Source: an uncultured Gammaproteobacteria bacterium (GTDB taxonomy: Bacteria > Pseudomonadota > Gammaproteobacteria > Steroidobacterales > Foliamicaceae). From it: DNA of 64,000 nucleotides. Positions within the stretch are counted from its first letter, which is position 1, and every line of letters starts with the position of its first letter. A program made the translations under genes and the position numbers. Of the stretch, positions 24,981 through 33,299 are shown in pieces. The notes beneath the pieces were generated by a model, which worked only from the letters and a program-made list of their open reading frames with translations, had not been told where the DNA came from and searched no databases. Location of the stretch: contig OX639965.1 of assembly GCA_951828235.1 (NCBI GenBank), positions 2,584,129 through 2,648,128 on the forward strand. Direction: 5' to 3'.

Positions 24981-25040
24981 ACGGGAGCGAGCGCGTCCCG
25001 CACTGACCGCGCCACAAACACGCCCGTGCCTGGCGATTCA

Positions 25041-27365
25041 ATGAACGACCGAAAACAAGGCGAAGTGCTGGCATCCCGGTTCCGCCTCGTGCGCCCGCTG
25101 GGCGCCGGGGGACTCGGCCAGGTCTGGCTTGCCGAAGATGTACGGGAAAAGCGGGAAGTCGCCCTCAAGCTGCTCCGGGACAGGCACGCAATGGACGCAG
25201 CCCGGATCGACCGCTTCCGGCGCGAATTCTCCGTTGCCCAGTCCCTGGTTCATCCGGCCATCGTGCGCCCGCAGGAATTGGTCTCCGACGGCGGGAGCCA
25301 TTTCTTCACCATGCCTGTCCTGCCGGGCGGACACATTGGTGAGCGGTCCGGCGAACCCTGGAGCGACACGGCAAGGCGTCTGCTGCCGGTCTGCGACGCC
25401 CTTGCCTATGCCCACCGCAAAGGCGTGGTGCACGGCGATATCAAGCCGCACAACATTCTGCTGGACGAGTCGGGCGCCGCCTGCCTGAGCGATTTCGGCG
25501 CCGCCGTGCTGCCCGATGCGGCCGATGAGCGGAGAGTCCGGCGATCGGGGGGTTCCCTGGCCTATATGAGCCCTCGGCAACTGGACGGCGCCCCGGCAGG
25601 GACCAGCGACGACATGTATGGGCTGGGTTGCGTGATCTACGAGTTGTTGTGCGGCTTTCCGCCGTTCGCGCCGGACATCAGCGAGGAAGCCATTCGCTCC
25701 GGCGAACTGGCGCCGCCCGCGGCTCCTGAAGGGCAGCCGAAACTTCCCGGCGACCTGGCCGAACTGGTTACCGCGATGCTCGCGCGCGACGAGGCGACGA
25801 GGCCGGTGACGATGCAGGCCGTGCGGTCTGCCCTGGAAGAGATCCTGGCGGAATCCAACAGCGCCGGCGGCCCCTCCGAGGCTGCCGCCATTGTGGCCCG
25901 CGCTCGTGCCGGCGCCACTGCCGGCGAGCGCGACGGTTCGCCCACCCCGGCGCTCCCGCGCAGTTCCGGCGTGCCCCTTTGGGTGGCTTACGCGGCGGGC
26001 GGTTTCCTGCTGCTGGCGGCAGCGGCGCTGTTCATTTTCCTGCCCCGCCTTGCCGAGGAGCGCGCGAGCCGCCGTCCGCCGCCCGAGCGAATTGGTCAGG
26101 AGGCAGAGGCGTCCCGCCAGGACATGCAGCTTCTGAGAACGCAGCGCGAGGCTGCCGACGAAGCCATGGGCGAAATGCTGCAGGACCGGCGGTACCTGGC
26201 AGCGCTGCAGCCCTCCCTGTGGTCGGGCGGCGCCTGGCAGCAGGCCATGGCCGAGGAGGAGAAGGGAGACGGCTTCTACCGGCGGCGGGAATATCCGGAC
26301 GCGCAGAACGCGTACGCAAGCGCAGGCGAGATGCTGCATGAACTGCGCAAACACGCGCCGGATATTGGCCGCCGATCCCTTGACGAGGCACTGCAGGCGA
26401 TCGAATCGGGCGACCAGGCCGCCGCCCTGGCGGCACTGGAAAAGGCCGGAATACTTCTTGGAACCACCGATCCGGACGTGCAATTGGCGGCGCGGCGTGC
26501 GGACCGGCTGCCCGATACCATGCAGGCGGTGGCCGAGGCGCGGGCCAGTATGCGTGACGGCAGCCTCGAAGAGCAGCGTGCCGCGTGGCAGGCGGTACTC
26601 CGGATTGACCCCGATCGGCAGGAGGCGCGCGGTGAACTGTCCGCGGTCAAAGCCCGAATCGATCAGCGGCTGTTCAACGGGCGTATGTCGAGGGGACATG
26701 CGGCGCTTGGAGAAGGCGATGTCGCAGCGGCGCGCGCAGCGTTCGAAGCGGCTCAGCAACAGCGTCCGAACGATCCCGATCCGGTCGAGGCCCTCGCCGC
26801 GCTGGAACTGGAGGAACGTGGGCAGCGGCTGGCGAAACTGCAGGCAGCCGCAATGTCAGGCAGGTTCGCGGAAGACTGGCGCAAGGCGGCCGACAATTAC
26901 CGCGGCATGCTTGAGATCGACTCGAACATCGTGTCCGCGCAACGCGCACTGGCGGAAGCCGAGCGGCGAGTGCGGCTGGACGACGCATTGGAAGAAACCA
27001 TTGCCAATACCCAGTTGCTGAACCGGGACGAGGCCTGGCAACGGGGCAGGCGCCTGCTGGACGAAGCTGCGGCGATTCCCGATCCGGGCTCGCGCCTGGG
27101 CGGACAGATTGAACGGCTTGAGCGTATCCTGGCCGTGGCTGCCACGCCCGCGCCCGTGCGGCTGCGTTCCGACGGCCTTACCGAAGTGACCATATTTCAC
27201 GTCGGCCGCCTGGGAAGTTTCGACGACCGCATGCTGCAACTTCGTCCAGGCGCCTACACGGCCGTCGGGACCCGGGACGGCTATCGCGACGTGCGCCGCG
27301 AGTTCATCGTTGCGCCGGAAGGATTGCCGGAACCGCTGGTGCTGGTCTGCACGGAACCAATCTGA
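25041..27365 (+). CDS. Membrane Ser/Thr protein kinase with C-terminal periplasmic repeat region
   Basis: A 774-residue Hanks-type kinase. Kinase domain about residues 12-275: Gly loop GAGGLGQVW, Lys43 in VALKLL, catalytic HGDIKPHN (Asp133), DFGAA (Asp151), MSPRQLDG and DMYGLGCVIYELLCG. Gly replaces the Arg before the catalytic Asp (non-RD type). A membrane helix (about 312-336, LWVAYAAGGFLLLAAAALFIF) is followed by a long helical, TPR-like region and an ending that resembles a PEGA-type beta segment (TEVTIFHVGRLGSF). It should phosphorylate cytoplasmic targets; the FHA-like protein encoded next is a candidate. Start could also be GTG at 25026. Confidence 0.88.
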   Translation: MNDRKQGEVLASRFRLVRPLGAGGLGQVWLAEDVREKREVALKLLRDRHAMDAARIDRFRREFSVAQSLVHPAIVRPQELVSDGGSHFFTMPVLPGGHIGERSGEPWSDTARRLLPVCDALAYAHRKGVVHGDIKPHNILLDESGAACLSDFGAAVLPDAADERRVRRSGGSLAYMSPRQLDGAPAGTSDDMYGLGCVIYELLCGFPPFAPDISEEAIRSGELAPPAAPEGQPKLPGDLAELVTAMLARDEATRPVTMQAVRSALEEILAESNSAGGPSEAAAIVARARAGATAGERDGSPTPALPRSSGVPLWVAYAAGGFLLLAAAALFIFLPRLAEERASRRPPPERIGQEAEASRQDMQLLRTQREAADEAMGEMLQDRRYLAALQPSLWSGGAWQQAMAEEEKGDGFYRRREYPDAQNAYASAGEMLHELRKHAPDIGRRSLDEALQAIESGDQAAALAALEKAGILLGTTDPDVQLAARRADRLPDTMQAVAEARASMRDGSLEEQRAAWQAVLRIDPDRQEARGELSAVKARIDQRLFNGRMSRGHAALGEGDVAAARAAFEAAQQQRPNDPDPVEALAALELEERGQRLAKLQAAAMSGRFAEDWRKAADNYRGMLEIDSNIVSAQRALAEAERRVRLDDALEETIANTQLLNRDEAWQRGRRLLDEAAAIPDPGSRLGGQIERLERILAVAATPAPVRLRSDGLTEVTIFHVGRLGSFDDRMLQLRPGAYTAVGTRDGYRDVRREFIVAPEGLPEPLVLVCTEPI

Positions 27366-27382
27366 CACGGGAGGCGTGAGCG

Positions 27383-29803
27383 ATGGCGCGTGAGGTGATT
27401 CTCGTGCTGCCCGAAGGGGAGCGCAGCCTGGCGGCGAACGAACTGCCTGTCCTGCTGGGCAGCGGCGCGGGCGCGCACATCCGCCTTCCGGGTCCCGCCG
27501 GCGCGCCGCCGGCGGCCAGCATCACTCTTCTCGACGACCGCGCTCTGGTGCAGTGCTATGCGGGAATTTCCGGCCTCCTGCTGAACGGCGAGGCGATCAG
27601 CGGCGCCCAGTGGCTCAGGGAAGGCGACCGCCTCGCCATCGCCGGGGTAGAGGTGGCGCTGGGTTCGGTTTCCGCGGAGGCGATGCGCCTGGACGTGAGC
27701 TACCTGGCGAGGGCATGGGACACGAGGCCGCCCGAAATGGCGGACGATGAAGGCGCCCGGGCCGAAATAACGGCTCGCAGGCCCGCCGGGGAGCCACGGT
27801 CCGTGCAGGCGAAGAAGGGTCGGCTCTGGCTGCGCCTGATAGCAATCGTGCTGCTGGCGTCGCTGGCTGCCAGCGCCGGCTTCGTGTTTACCGCCGAAGG
27901 CGTATTGATTGAAGTCGAGCCCGCGGAAGTTGCCGTTGAGGTTGAAGCCCTGCTGCCCACTCCGCACGTCGGGACCCGCTATCTTCTCTGGAAGGGCACG
28001 TACCGGGTACGGGCGGAACTGGACGGCTACCATCGGCTGGACGAAGAGATCGAGGTGCGGGCCGGGGAAGGGCAGGAATTTCGCTTCGCCATGCGGCTGT
28101 TGCCCGGACGGGTGGTCGTGGAGACCGTAGCCGAAGCGGAGATCCGTATTGAGGACATCGAGGGCGTGTTTTCGCCCGGAGAGGAGATTTCGCTGGAACC
28201 TGGCGCCTATGCCCTCTCCGTAAGCGCACCCCGCTACAAGGACCTCGACGCGCCGCTGGTCGTAAAGGGCGGCGGGGGGCTGGAACCGTTTACGGCGGAA
28301 CTTGAGCCGGATTGGGCGGAGATAACAGCCAGCAGCGATCCGCCCGGGGCTGAATTGCGCTCGGAAGGGCAGCTCCTGGGGACGACGCCGGCGACCGTGG
28401 AATTGCTCTCGGGCGAGCGCGTGCTTTCCTATTCCAGGCCGGGGTTTGCGACCCACCGCGAACGGCTGACCGTGGTTGCGGGTTCGCCGCAAGCGCTGCC
28501 CACCATCCGCCTGCAACCCGCCGCCGGCGTGCTTCGCGTGCAGACGGACCCGCCCGGCGCCAGTATTACCGTGGATGGGGACTTCCGCGGAGGCTCGCCT
28601 GCAACCGTGGAGGTAAGCCCGGACCGGGCGCACCGGGTGGTGGTGTCCCGGGCGGGCTATGAATCGCAGGAACGCACGGTGACGCTGGGGCGGGGCGCCG
28701 AGCAGTCCCTGAACATCCGCCTTGAGCCGCGCCTGGGAACGGTTCGTGTATTGAGCCGCCCGGCAGGCGCGCAGGTGAGCGTCAACGGGCAGCCTGTGGG
28801 ACGCACTCCGCTCGACCTGCAATTGCCGTCAACCGGGCAGCAGCTTGAAATCAGCCTGGAAGGCTACGTGGCCCAGTCGCGCGAGGTGGTCCCGCAGCCG
28901 GCTTATCCGCAGCAGGTGGAGGTCGAACTCCTGACGCCGCAGCAGCACATGCTGGCCGCTCAGCCCACCGAAATCGAGACCTCGCAGGACGCAAGAATGG
29001 TCATGCTTTTCCCGGGCGAGTTCGAGATGGGTTCGCAGCGCGGCTCGCAGGGATGGCGCAGCAACGAGGTCCGCCGCAGGGTGAGGATCACGAAACGCTA
29101 TTACCTGGGCGTGAAGGAAGTCACAAACCATGAATTCCGCGCTTTCATTCCCACCCACACCTCGGGGTCGGAGCGGTTCCGGTCATTGACGTCCGCCAGC
29201 AGCCCCGCGGTGAACGTCGAGTGGCAGGCCGCCGCCGCTTTCTGCAACTGGCTGAGTTCGCAGGAAGGCCTGCCCCTTCAGTATCAGCCCCGCTCGGGCC
29301 GGCTCATTCCGGTGGCTGAGGCGGGAACCGGCTATCGCCTGCCGACCGAAGCGGAGTGGGTCTGGGCGGCCCGCTACCGGGGCGGCGCGGGGAATTCGCG
29401 CTATCCCTGGGGCGAGCGCATGCCCCCTCCGCCGCGCTCGGGCAATTACGCGGACCAGTCGGCCGGCAGCCTGGTTACCAACGTGCTGACCGCCTATAAC
29501 GACTTCTTTCCCTTCACGGCCCCGGTCGGCTCGTTTCCGGCCAATCCGCTGGGTTTCTATGACCTGGGAGGCAACGTGGCCGAGTGGATGGGCGATTACT
29601 ACGGCACCGAAACGCTTTATCCCAACCTCGAAACGGACCCGCGCGGCGCCCAGGAAGGGCGATTTCACGTGATCCGCGGCTCAAGCTGGCTGCATGGCAC
29701 GCTGCGCGAACTCCGCTGGGCCTTCCGCGATTTTGGCGATGAGGCGCGGCTGGATGTAGGATTCCGTCTGGCCCGCAACGCTGAATTGCAGGAACCGGAA
29801 TGA
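27383..29803 (+). CDS. FHA-like / PEGA / SUMF1-like multidomain membrane protein
   Basis: An 806-residue protein. Residues 1-100 have an FHA-like pattern (LLGSGAGAHIRLPGP, SGLLLNGEAI, LREGDRLAIAGVEVALG); a membrane helix is at about 148-172; several PEGA-type beta repeats follow (about 180-520, with VQTDPPGASITVDGDF and VLSRPAGAQVSVNGQPVG); and a C-terminal formylglycine-generating-enzyme/PvdO-like domain (about 539-800, MVMLFPGEFEMGSQ, GYRLPTEAEWVWAARY, GNVAEWMGDYYG). The catalytic Cys of true FGE is absent (RGSSWLHG), so the domain may only bind glycan or peptide. Start at ATG 27383 after GGGAGGCG. Predicted: cytoplasmic FHA-like part, periplasmic PEGA and SUMF1 parts. Confidence 0.85.
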   Translation: MAREVILVLPEGERSLAANELPVLLGSGAGAHIRLPGPAGAPPAASITLLDDRALVQCYAGISGLLLNGEAISGAQWLREGDRLAIAGVEVALGSVSAEAMRLDVSYLARAWDTRPPEMADDEGARAEITARRPAGEPRSVQAKKGRLWLRLIAIVLLASLAASAGFVFTAEGVLIEVEPAEVAVEVEALLPTPHVGTRYLLWKGTYRVRAELDGYHRLDEEIEVRAGEGQEFRFAMRLLPGRVVVETVAEAEIRIEDIEGVFSPGEEISLEPGAYALSVSAPRYKDLDAPLVVKGGGGLEPFTAELEPDWAEITASSDPPGAELRSEGQLLGTTPATVELLSGERVLSYSRPGFATHRERLTVVAGSPQALPTIRLQPAAGVLRVQTDPPGASITVDGDFRGGSPATVEVSPDRAHRVVVSRAGYESQERTVTLGRGAEQSLNIRLEPRLGTVRVLSRPAGAQVSVNGQPVGRTPLDLQLPSTGQQLEISLEGYVAQSREVVPQPAYPQQVEVELLTPQQHMLAAQPTEIETSQDARMVMLFPGEFEMGSQRGSQGWRSNEVRRRVRITKRYYLGVKEVTNHEFRAFIPTHTSGSERFRSLTSASSPAVNVEWQAAAAFCNWLSSQEGLPLQYQPRSGRLIPVAEAGTGYRLPTEAEWVWAARYRGGAGNSRYPWGERMPPPPRSGNYADQSAGSLVTNVLTAYNDFFPFTAPVGSFPANPLGFYDLGGNVAEWMGDYYGTETLYPNLETDPRGAQEGRFHVIRGSSWLHGTLRELRWAFRDFGDEARLDVGFRLARNAELQEPE

Positions 29804-30174
29804 GGAAGGCAATCGGAGTCATCGCGATTATCGGCCTGGCCGTGGGCCTGACCTGGGCCGCCGACCAGGTAGGCGGCTGGCTGGGATTCGCCCAGCAGGA
29901 CACCGCAGCCGAAGTTCAGGACGAACCACCCGGTAACGAGGGCGCCCCTGGGAGCGACGGCGTCCGGCCCTCGGAAGACGCTGCTACCGATACTCAAGCC
30001 CGGAGCGAAGCGGATATTCCTTCCCAACCGGAACTCTCCGAACAGGTTGCCTCCATCGAAGAGGACCTCGCCCGCATCGAAGAAGCGCTGGAAAGCGAAG
30101 ACGTGCTGGAGGAATTCACCCCGTCCGAGCCGTTGTCGGCGGATAACCCCGTCACCTGGCCCACGGACATTTGA
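29800..30174 (+). CDS. Small membrane-anchored acidic protein
   Basis: A 124-residue protein with an N-terminal hydrophobic segment (MRKAIGVIAIIGLAVGLTWA, anchor or signal) and a low-complexity acidic tail (many Glu, Asp, Pro, Ser) with a probable helix (QVASIEEDLARIEEALESED). ATGA overlap with the SUMF1-like gene, so it is the last member of the kinase operon. No family recognised. Confidence 0.7.
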   Translation: MRKAIGVIAIIGLAVGLTWAADQVGGWLGFAQQDTAAEVQDEPPGNEGAPGSDGVRPSEDAATDTQARSEADIPSQPELSEQVASIEEDLARIEEALESEDVLEEFTPSEPLSADNPVTWPTDI

Positions 30175-30196
30175 GCACTCGTTTATGGAACGGAGC

Positions 30197-30217
30197 GTGC
30201 CGCTTGATTCGCGGCAC
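30197..30217. terminator. GTGCCGC/GCGGCAC hairpin between convergent genes
   Basis: A perfect 7-bp stem with a 7-base loop (TTGATTC) in the 78-base gap between the kinase operon end and the convergent TBDR-B stop. No T-run, but location fits a two-way terminator. Confidence 0.5.
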
Positions 30218-30252
30218 CCCCCGTCACCTGGGGCAAACAAATCAGCCGGGAA

Positions 30253-33183
30253 TTATTCCGTGCCGCCAAGTTCCCAGTTCAGTTCCACGAAAAGCACTTG
30301 CCCTCTCCCGTTCCAACGCGCCGGATCGTAGGGCAGCAAATGATTGCTTGAAACCGTTTCCGGAGCATCGGCGTCAAGTATGTTCCGCCCGCCTGCACGC
30401 AACTTGAGCCCGTTTCCGAAGACATATGTGGCTGTCACGTCCAAAGTCGTACTCGAACCTACGTCAATCGGAACGGTATCGCCAAAGTTCTGGCAGCGGC
30501 CGATCCCGATAAGGTCGCCGTAACAGGTAACCGCATTCTCATTCACATAGCTGGGCTTGTAGTAGACAAACATATCCAGGCCGAACCTCCCGCGCTGCCA
30601 GGTCAAGGAGGCGTTGATCCTGTATTTGTCGCTGCCCGCCTGGGTTCCGACGCGATTCACAGGTTCTGACTCGGGCGTAACGCGGAAAAACTCGTCGAGC
30701 ACGCGGTAGTAGTTGATGCGCGGAGTGAAATAGCCCCAGGCAGTGTCGAAAGAGTACTCCAGGTAAAAGTCCAGTGTCTCGCTGATCTTCTCCGCGATAT
30801 TGATACTCGTGTTATACACCGCTATCGCTCTCCCGGTCTCATCGCGTTCTACCAGCTCCGGCAGAGTGAACGCGATGTCAGCATGGTTGTAGAGCAGCGT
30901 GCTTCCGTACTCGATCTTGTTGATGAAATCCGTGCGCTTCCAGTCCGCAATGACGCGCAGGCCGGGAATTGAGACAGAGGACCAATCCAGGCCAAGCGAA
31001 TATTTGTCAGCGTGTTCAGCATTGATATCGAGATTATTGGAGCGAAATTGCGTCGGTATCGGGCCAAAACTCGGACCGCCCGGCGCGTAGGGGTCCAAGT
31101 AAAACGAATTGAACTCCCGGGCATTTCGGGTACTGAACGTGTCACTGAAGACCGGCGCCTTGAATGAGCGCGACCAGGCGGCACGTACAAGCACGCTGCG
31201 AGTGGGCCGGTACGCAATACCCAACCGTGGACTCGTACGGCTCAGTTTCGTCTTGACGATGTTCGGCTCTCCGACGTCCATCCCGACAAACCCCGGGACG
31301 CTGATCCAGCCCTCCCCCGGGATAAATTGACGCGTCAGGCCAAAGCCTCCAACGAAATCCACGCCGCCGTTCGCACCTTCCGCTTCGTAGCTGTCGTAAC
31401 GGGCCTGAGCGGTGAGTGTCAGCATGTTGATCCCGGGCCTTGCATTCCGGTCACCGACGATGGGGAACGCCAACTCGGCAAAATAAGCGCGTAGCTCCTG
31501 TGTGGGCTCCTCAATCCCGATGAACTCTTCTTGCCCACTTTCCTCGATGCCCCCTTCAACGTAGTTCTGATACTTGTCGTAAATGACGGTCCTGCGATAC
31601 TCGGCTCCGATTGCATACTTGATCGTGCCGCCCCACATCTGAAGGACTTCGCCGCGCAGCAGTGGGTCAACCGTTGTTTTTTCCGTGAATCCAAGGGACG
31701 GCCCCAGTGCGTTTGTGAACAGTTCGGCAAATCCCTGCGACTGCGCGGTTCCGTTGCCGAAGACGTTTAGCGCCACGTTGGGATCCGGGCTTGCAATGGC
31801 CGCATAGAACTTCTCCTGCGTCGGGTCGAATTCGCGGCGCCTGTAATCCGGCCTGATCTGGTATGCGGTGCTCTCGGAATCCGAGCGGGTTATGTTGAGC
31901 TGCAATTGATGTACGTCCGCGATCGTCCAAAGGAAACCCACATTGTGATTCCGCTGTTTCTTTTCCGATTCAGTGTATGACCGCGGAATCAGGCCTGACT
32001 CTACCTCGGCGTTTGGCCAGTACCCCACAACCATGGTCCTGCCGAAGGGGTTGTAGGCATTGCTGGCGGGGATCAGGTAGCCCGTCATGTTCGTCTGGAA
32101 TTCCTGGTAGGAATCCAGGTCGGAATACAGAATATCGACATAGACCCGGAAGTCGTCGGTGAAATACTGCTCGAAGGTCATATTGAGGGCATTTCCGGTC
32201 CGCTCCGATCCGTTCTGTGGAGGCACATAATCAACGGGCACAACCTGATTGACCAGAAAATCATCTACCGTAGCGCCCACCCCACTGTGGTCAGGCGGCA
32301 ATTGATAGATCGTCGGGTCAAAGAAAGAGCAACCCGGGAACCGGTACGATCCATTGAATTCGCAGACGAGTCCGGGTTGGCCGTAAAACGTTCGCCGCAA
32401 GTCAAACTCGGGCCCGAAACGGTCGCGGTAGTCGCTTGACGTCCAGCCAGCCTTTCTGACATTGATGGGCTCATCCCCTGAGCGTGAAATGGTGCCGGAG
32501 ATGTTTCCGGTTGCCCAGGTGTAGCCGGCCTGAATACTGGCCTTTTGATGGTCCGCGTCGGTAGAACTCCATTCGTTGCGTATCGTTGCCCCAATTCCTG
32601 AGTAGTTCTTCTTGGTGACGAAATTGACGACTCCGCCGATGGCGTCAGCGCCATACACGGCCGACGCGCCATCCAACTGAATATCGACGCGTTCGATGGC
32701 TGACAGGGGCACGGTAAGAATATTCGCAAAGTCGTCCTCATCACCCGGGTTGCCTGCTATGCGTCTTCCGTTGACCAGAACCAGCTTGTTCGCCGAACCA
32801 AGCGATTGCAGGTTGACTGTTGAGGTTCCCAGGCCCAGCGCGCCCAGGTTCTTGTCCGTATCAGACGCTCCTGCCCCGAAAATCATGTCGGTTTGCGTAG
32901 TAATCGACGCGAAAGAGTAAGGCAGAGTGCGGAACAGATCTTCCAGACTGGACAAGCCACGCACAGCAATGTCCTCCGCAGAGAAACTGTAGACACGTGC
33001 CGATGGGTCGCCACCGACCATCCGCGAACCCGTGACCCGCCGAGCCTCCAGTTCCAGTGGTTTCTCTTCGGTTGCGGCAGCGGTTTCTTCGGCCTCGTTT
33101 GCGTCTTGGGCGAGGCCCATGGCGGGCGCTGCAAGAACGAGCAGAAATGCCGCGAGCCCGCGGTTTACGAAAACGTCACGCAT
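30253..33183 (-). CDS. TonB-dependent receptor (TBDR-B)
   Basis: A 976-residue outer-membrane receptor with signal peptide ending GLAQ, a linker, a plug (about 45-200: LEARRVTGSRMVGGDPSARV, VNGRRIAGNPGDEDDF, LDGASAVYGADAIGGVVNFV) and a barrel with C-terminal LFVELNWEL. The plug is of the type seen in large TBDRs of Sphingomonadales and marine gammaproteobacteria that import peptides, glycans or other large ligands. The ATG is preceded by the leader TTGAGGGGACATCAGT shared with TBDR-A. It lies downstream of ppx on the same strand across a 116-base gap with a hairpin. Ligand unknown. Confidence 0.92.
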   Translation of the reverse strand: MRDVFVNRGLAAFLLVLAAPAMGLAQDANEAEETAAATEEKPLELEARRVTGSRMVGGDPSARVYSFSAEDIAVRGLSSLEDLFRTLPYSFASITTQTDMIFGAGASDTDKNLGALGLGTSTVNLQSLGSANKLVLVNGRRIAGNPGDEDDFANILTVPLSAIERVDIQLDGASAVYGADAIGGVVNFVTKKNYSGIGATIRNEWSSTDADHQKASIQAGYTWATGNISGTISRSGDEPINVRKAGWTSSDYRDRFGPEFDLRRTFYGQPGLVCEFNGSYRFPGCSFFDPTIYQLPPDHSGVGATVDDFLVNQVVPVDYVPPQNGSERTGNALNMTFEQYFTDDFRVYVDILYSDLDSYQEFQTNMTGYLIPASNAYNPFGRTMVVGYWPNAEVESGLIPRSYTESEKKQRNHNVGFLWTIADVHQLQLNITRSDSESTAYQIRPDYRRREFDPTQEKFYAAIASPDPNVALNVFGNGTAQSQGFAELFTNALGPSLGFTEKTTVDPLLRGEVLQMWGGTIKYAIGAEYRRTVIYDKYQNYVEGGIEESGQEEFIGIEEPTQELRAYFAELAFPIVGDRNARPGINMLTLTAQARYDSYEAEGANGGVDFVGGFGLTRQFIPGEGWISVPGFVGMDVGEPNIVKTKLSRTSPRLGIAYRPTRSVLVRAAWSRSFKAPVFSDTFSTRNAREFNSFYLDPYAPGGPSFGPIPTQFRSNNLDINAEHADKYSLGLDWSSVSIPGLRVIADWKRTDFINKIEYGSTLLYNHADIAFTLPELVERDETGRAIAVYNTSINIAEKISETLDFYLEYSFDTAWGYFTPRINYYRVLDEFFRVTPESEPVNRVGTQAGSDKYRINASLTWQRGRFGLDMFVYYKPSYVNENAVTCYGDLIGIGRCQNFGDTVPIDVGSSTTLDVTATYVFGNGLKLRAGGRNILDADAPETVSSNHLLPYDPARWNGRGQVLFVELNWELGGTE

Positions 33184-33254
33184 ACTGATGTCCCCTCAAA
33201 AAAATTGCAGAATCAAGCGGGAGCGATGCCGTTTGACCCCCAAGGCATCCGCAA

Positions 33255-33270
33255 GCCCCTGTAAAGGGGC
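33255..33270. terminator. GCCCCT/AGGGGC hairpin between ppx and TBDR-B
   Basis: A perfect 6-bp stem with loop GTAA, 30 bases past the ppx stop on the minus strand. It may end the ppk-ppx transcript or lie in the TBDR-B leader; there is no T-run. Confidence 0.35.
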
Positions 33271-33299
33271 AAATCTATCATCAATTGCTTGAGAAAACC

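Noticed and set aside
27383..29803. Active formylglycine-generating enzyme for sulfatases
   Set aside because: No catalytic cysteine pair in the conserved place and no sulfatase gene in the window.
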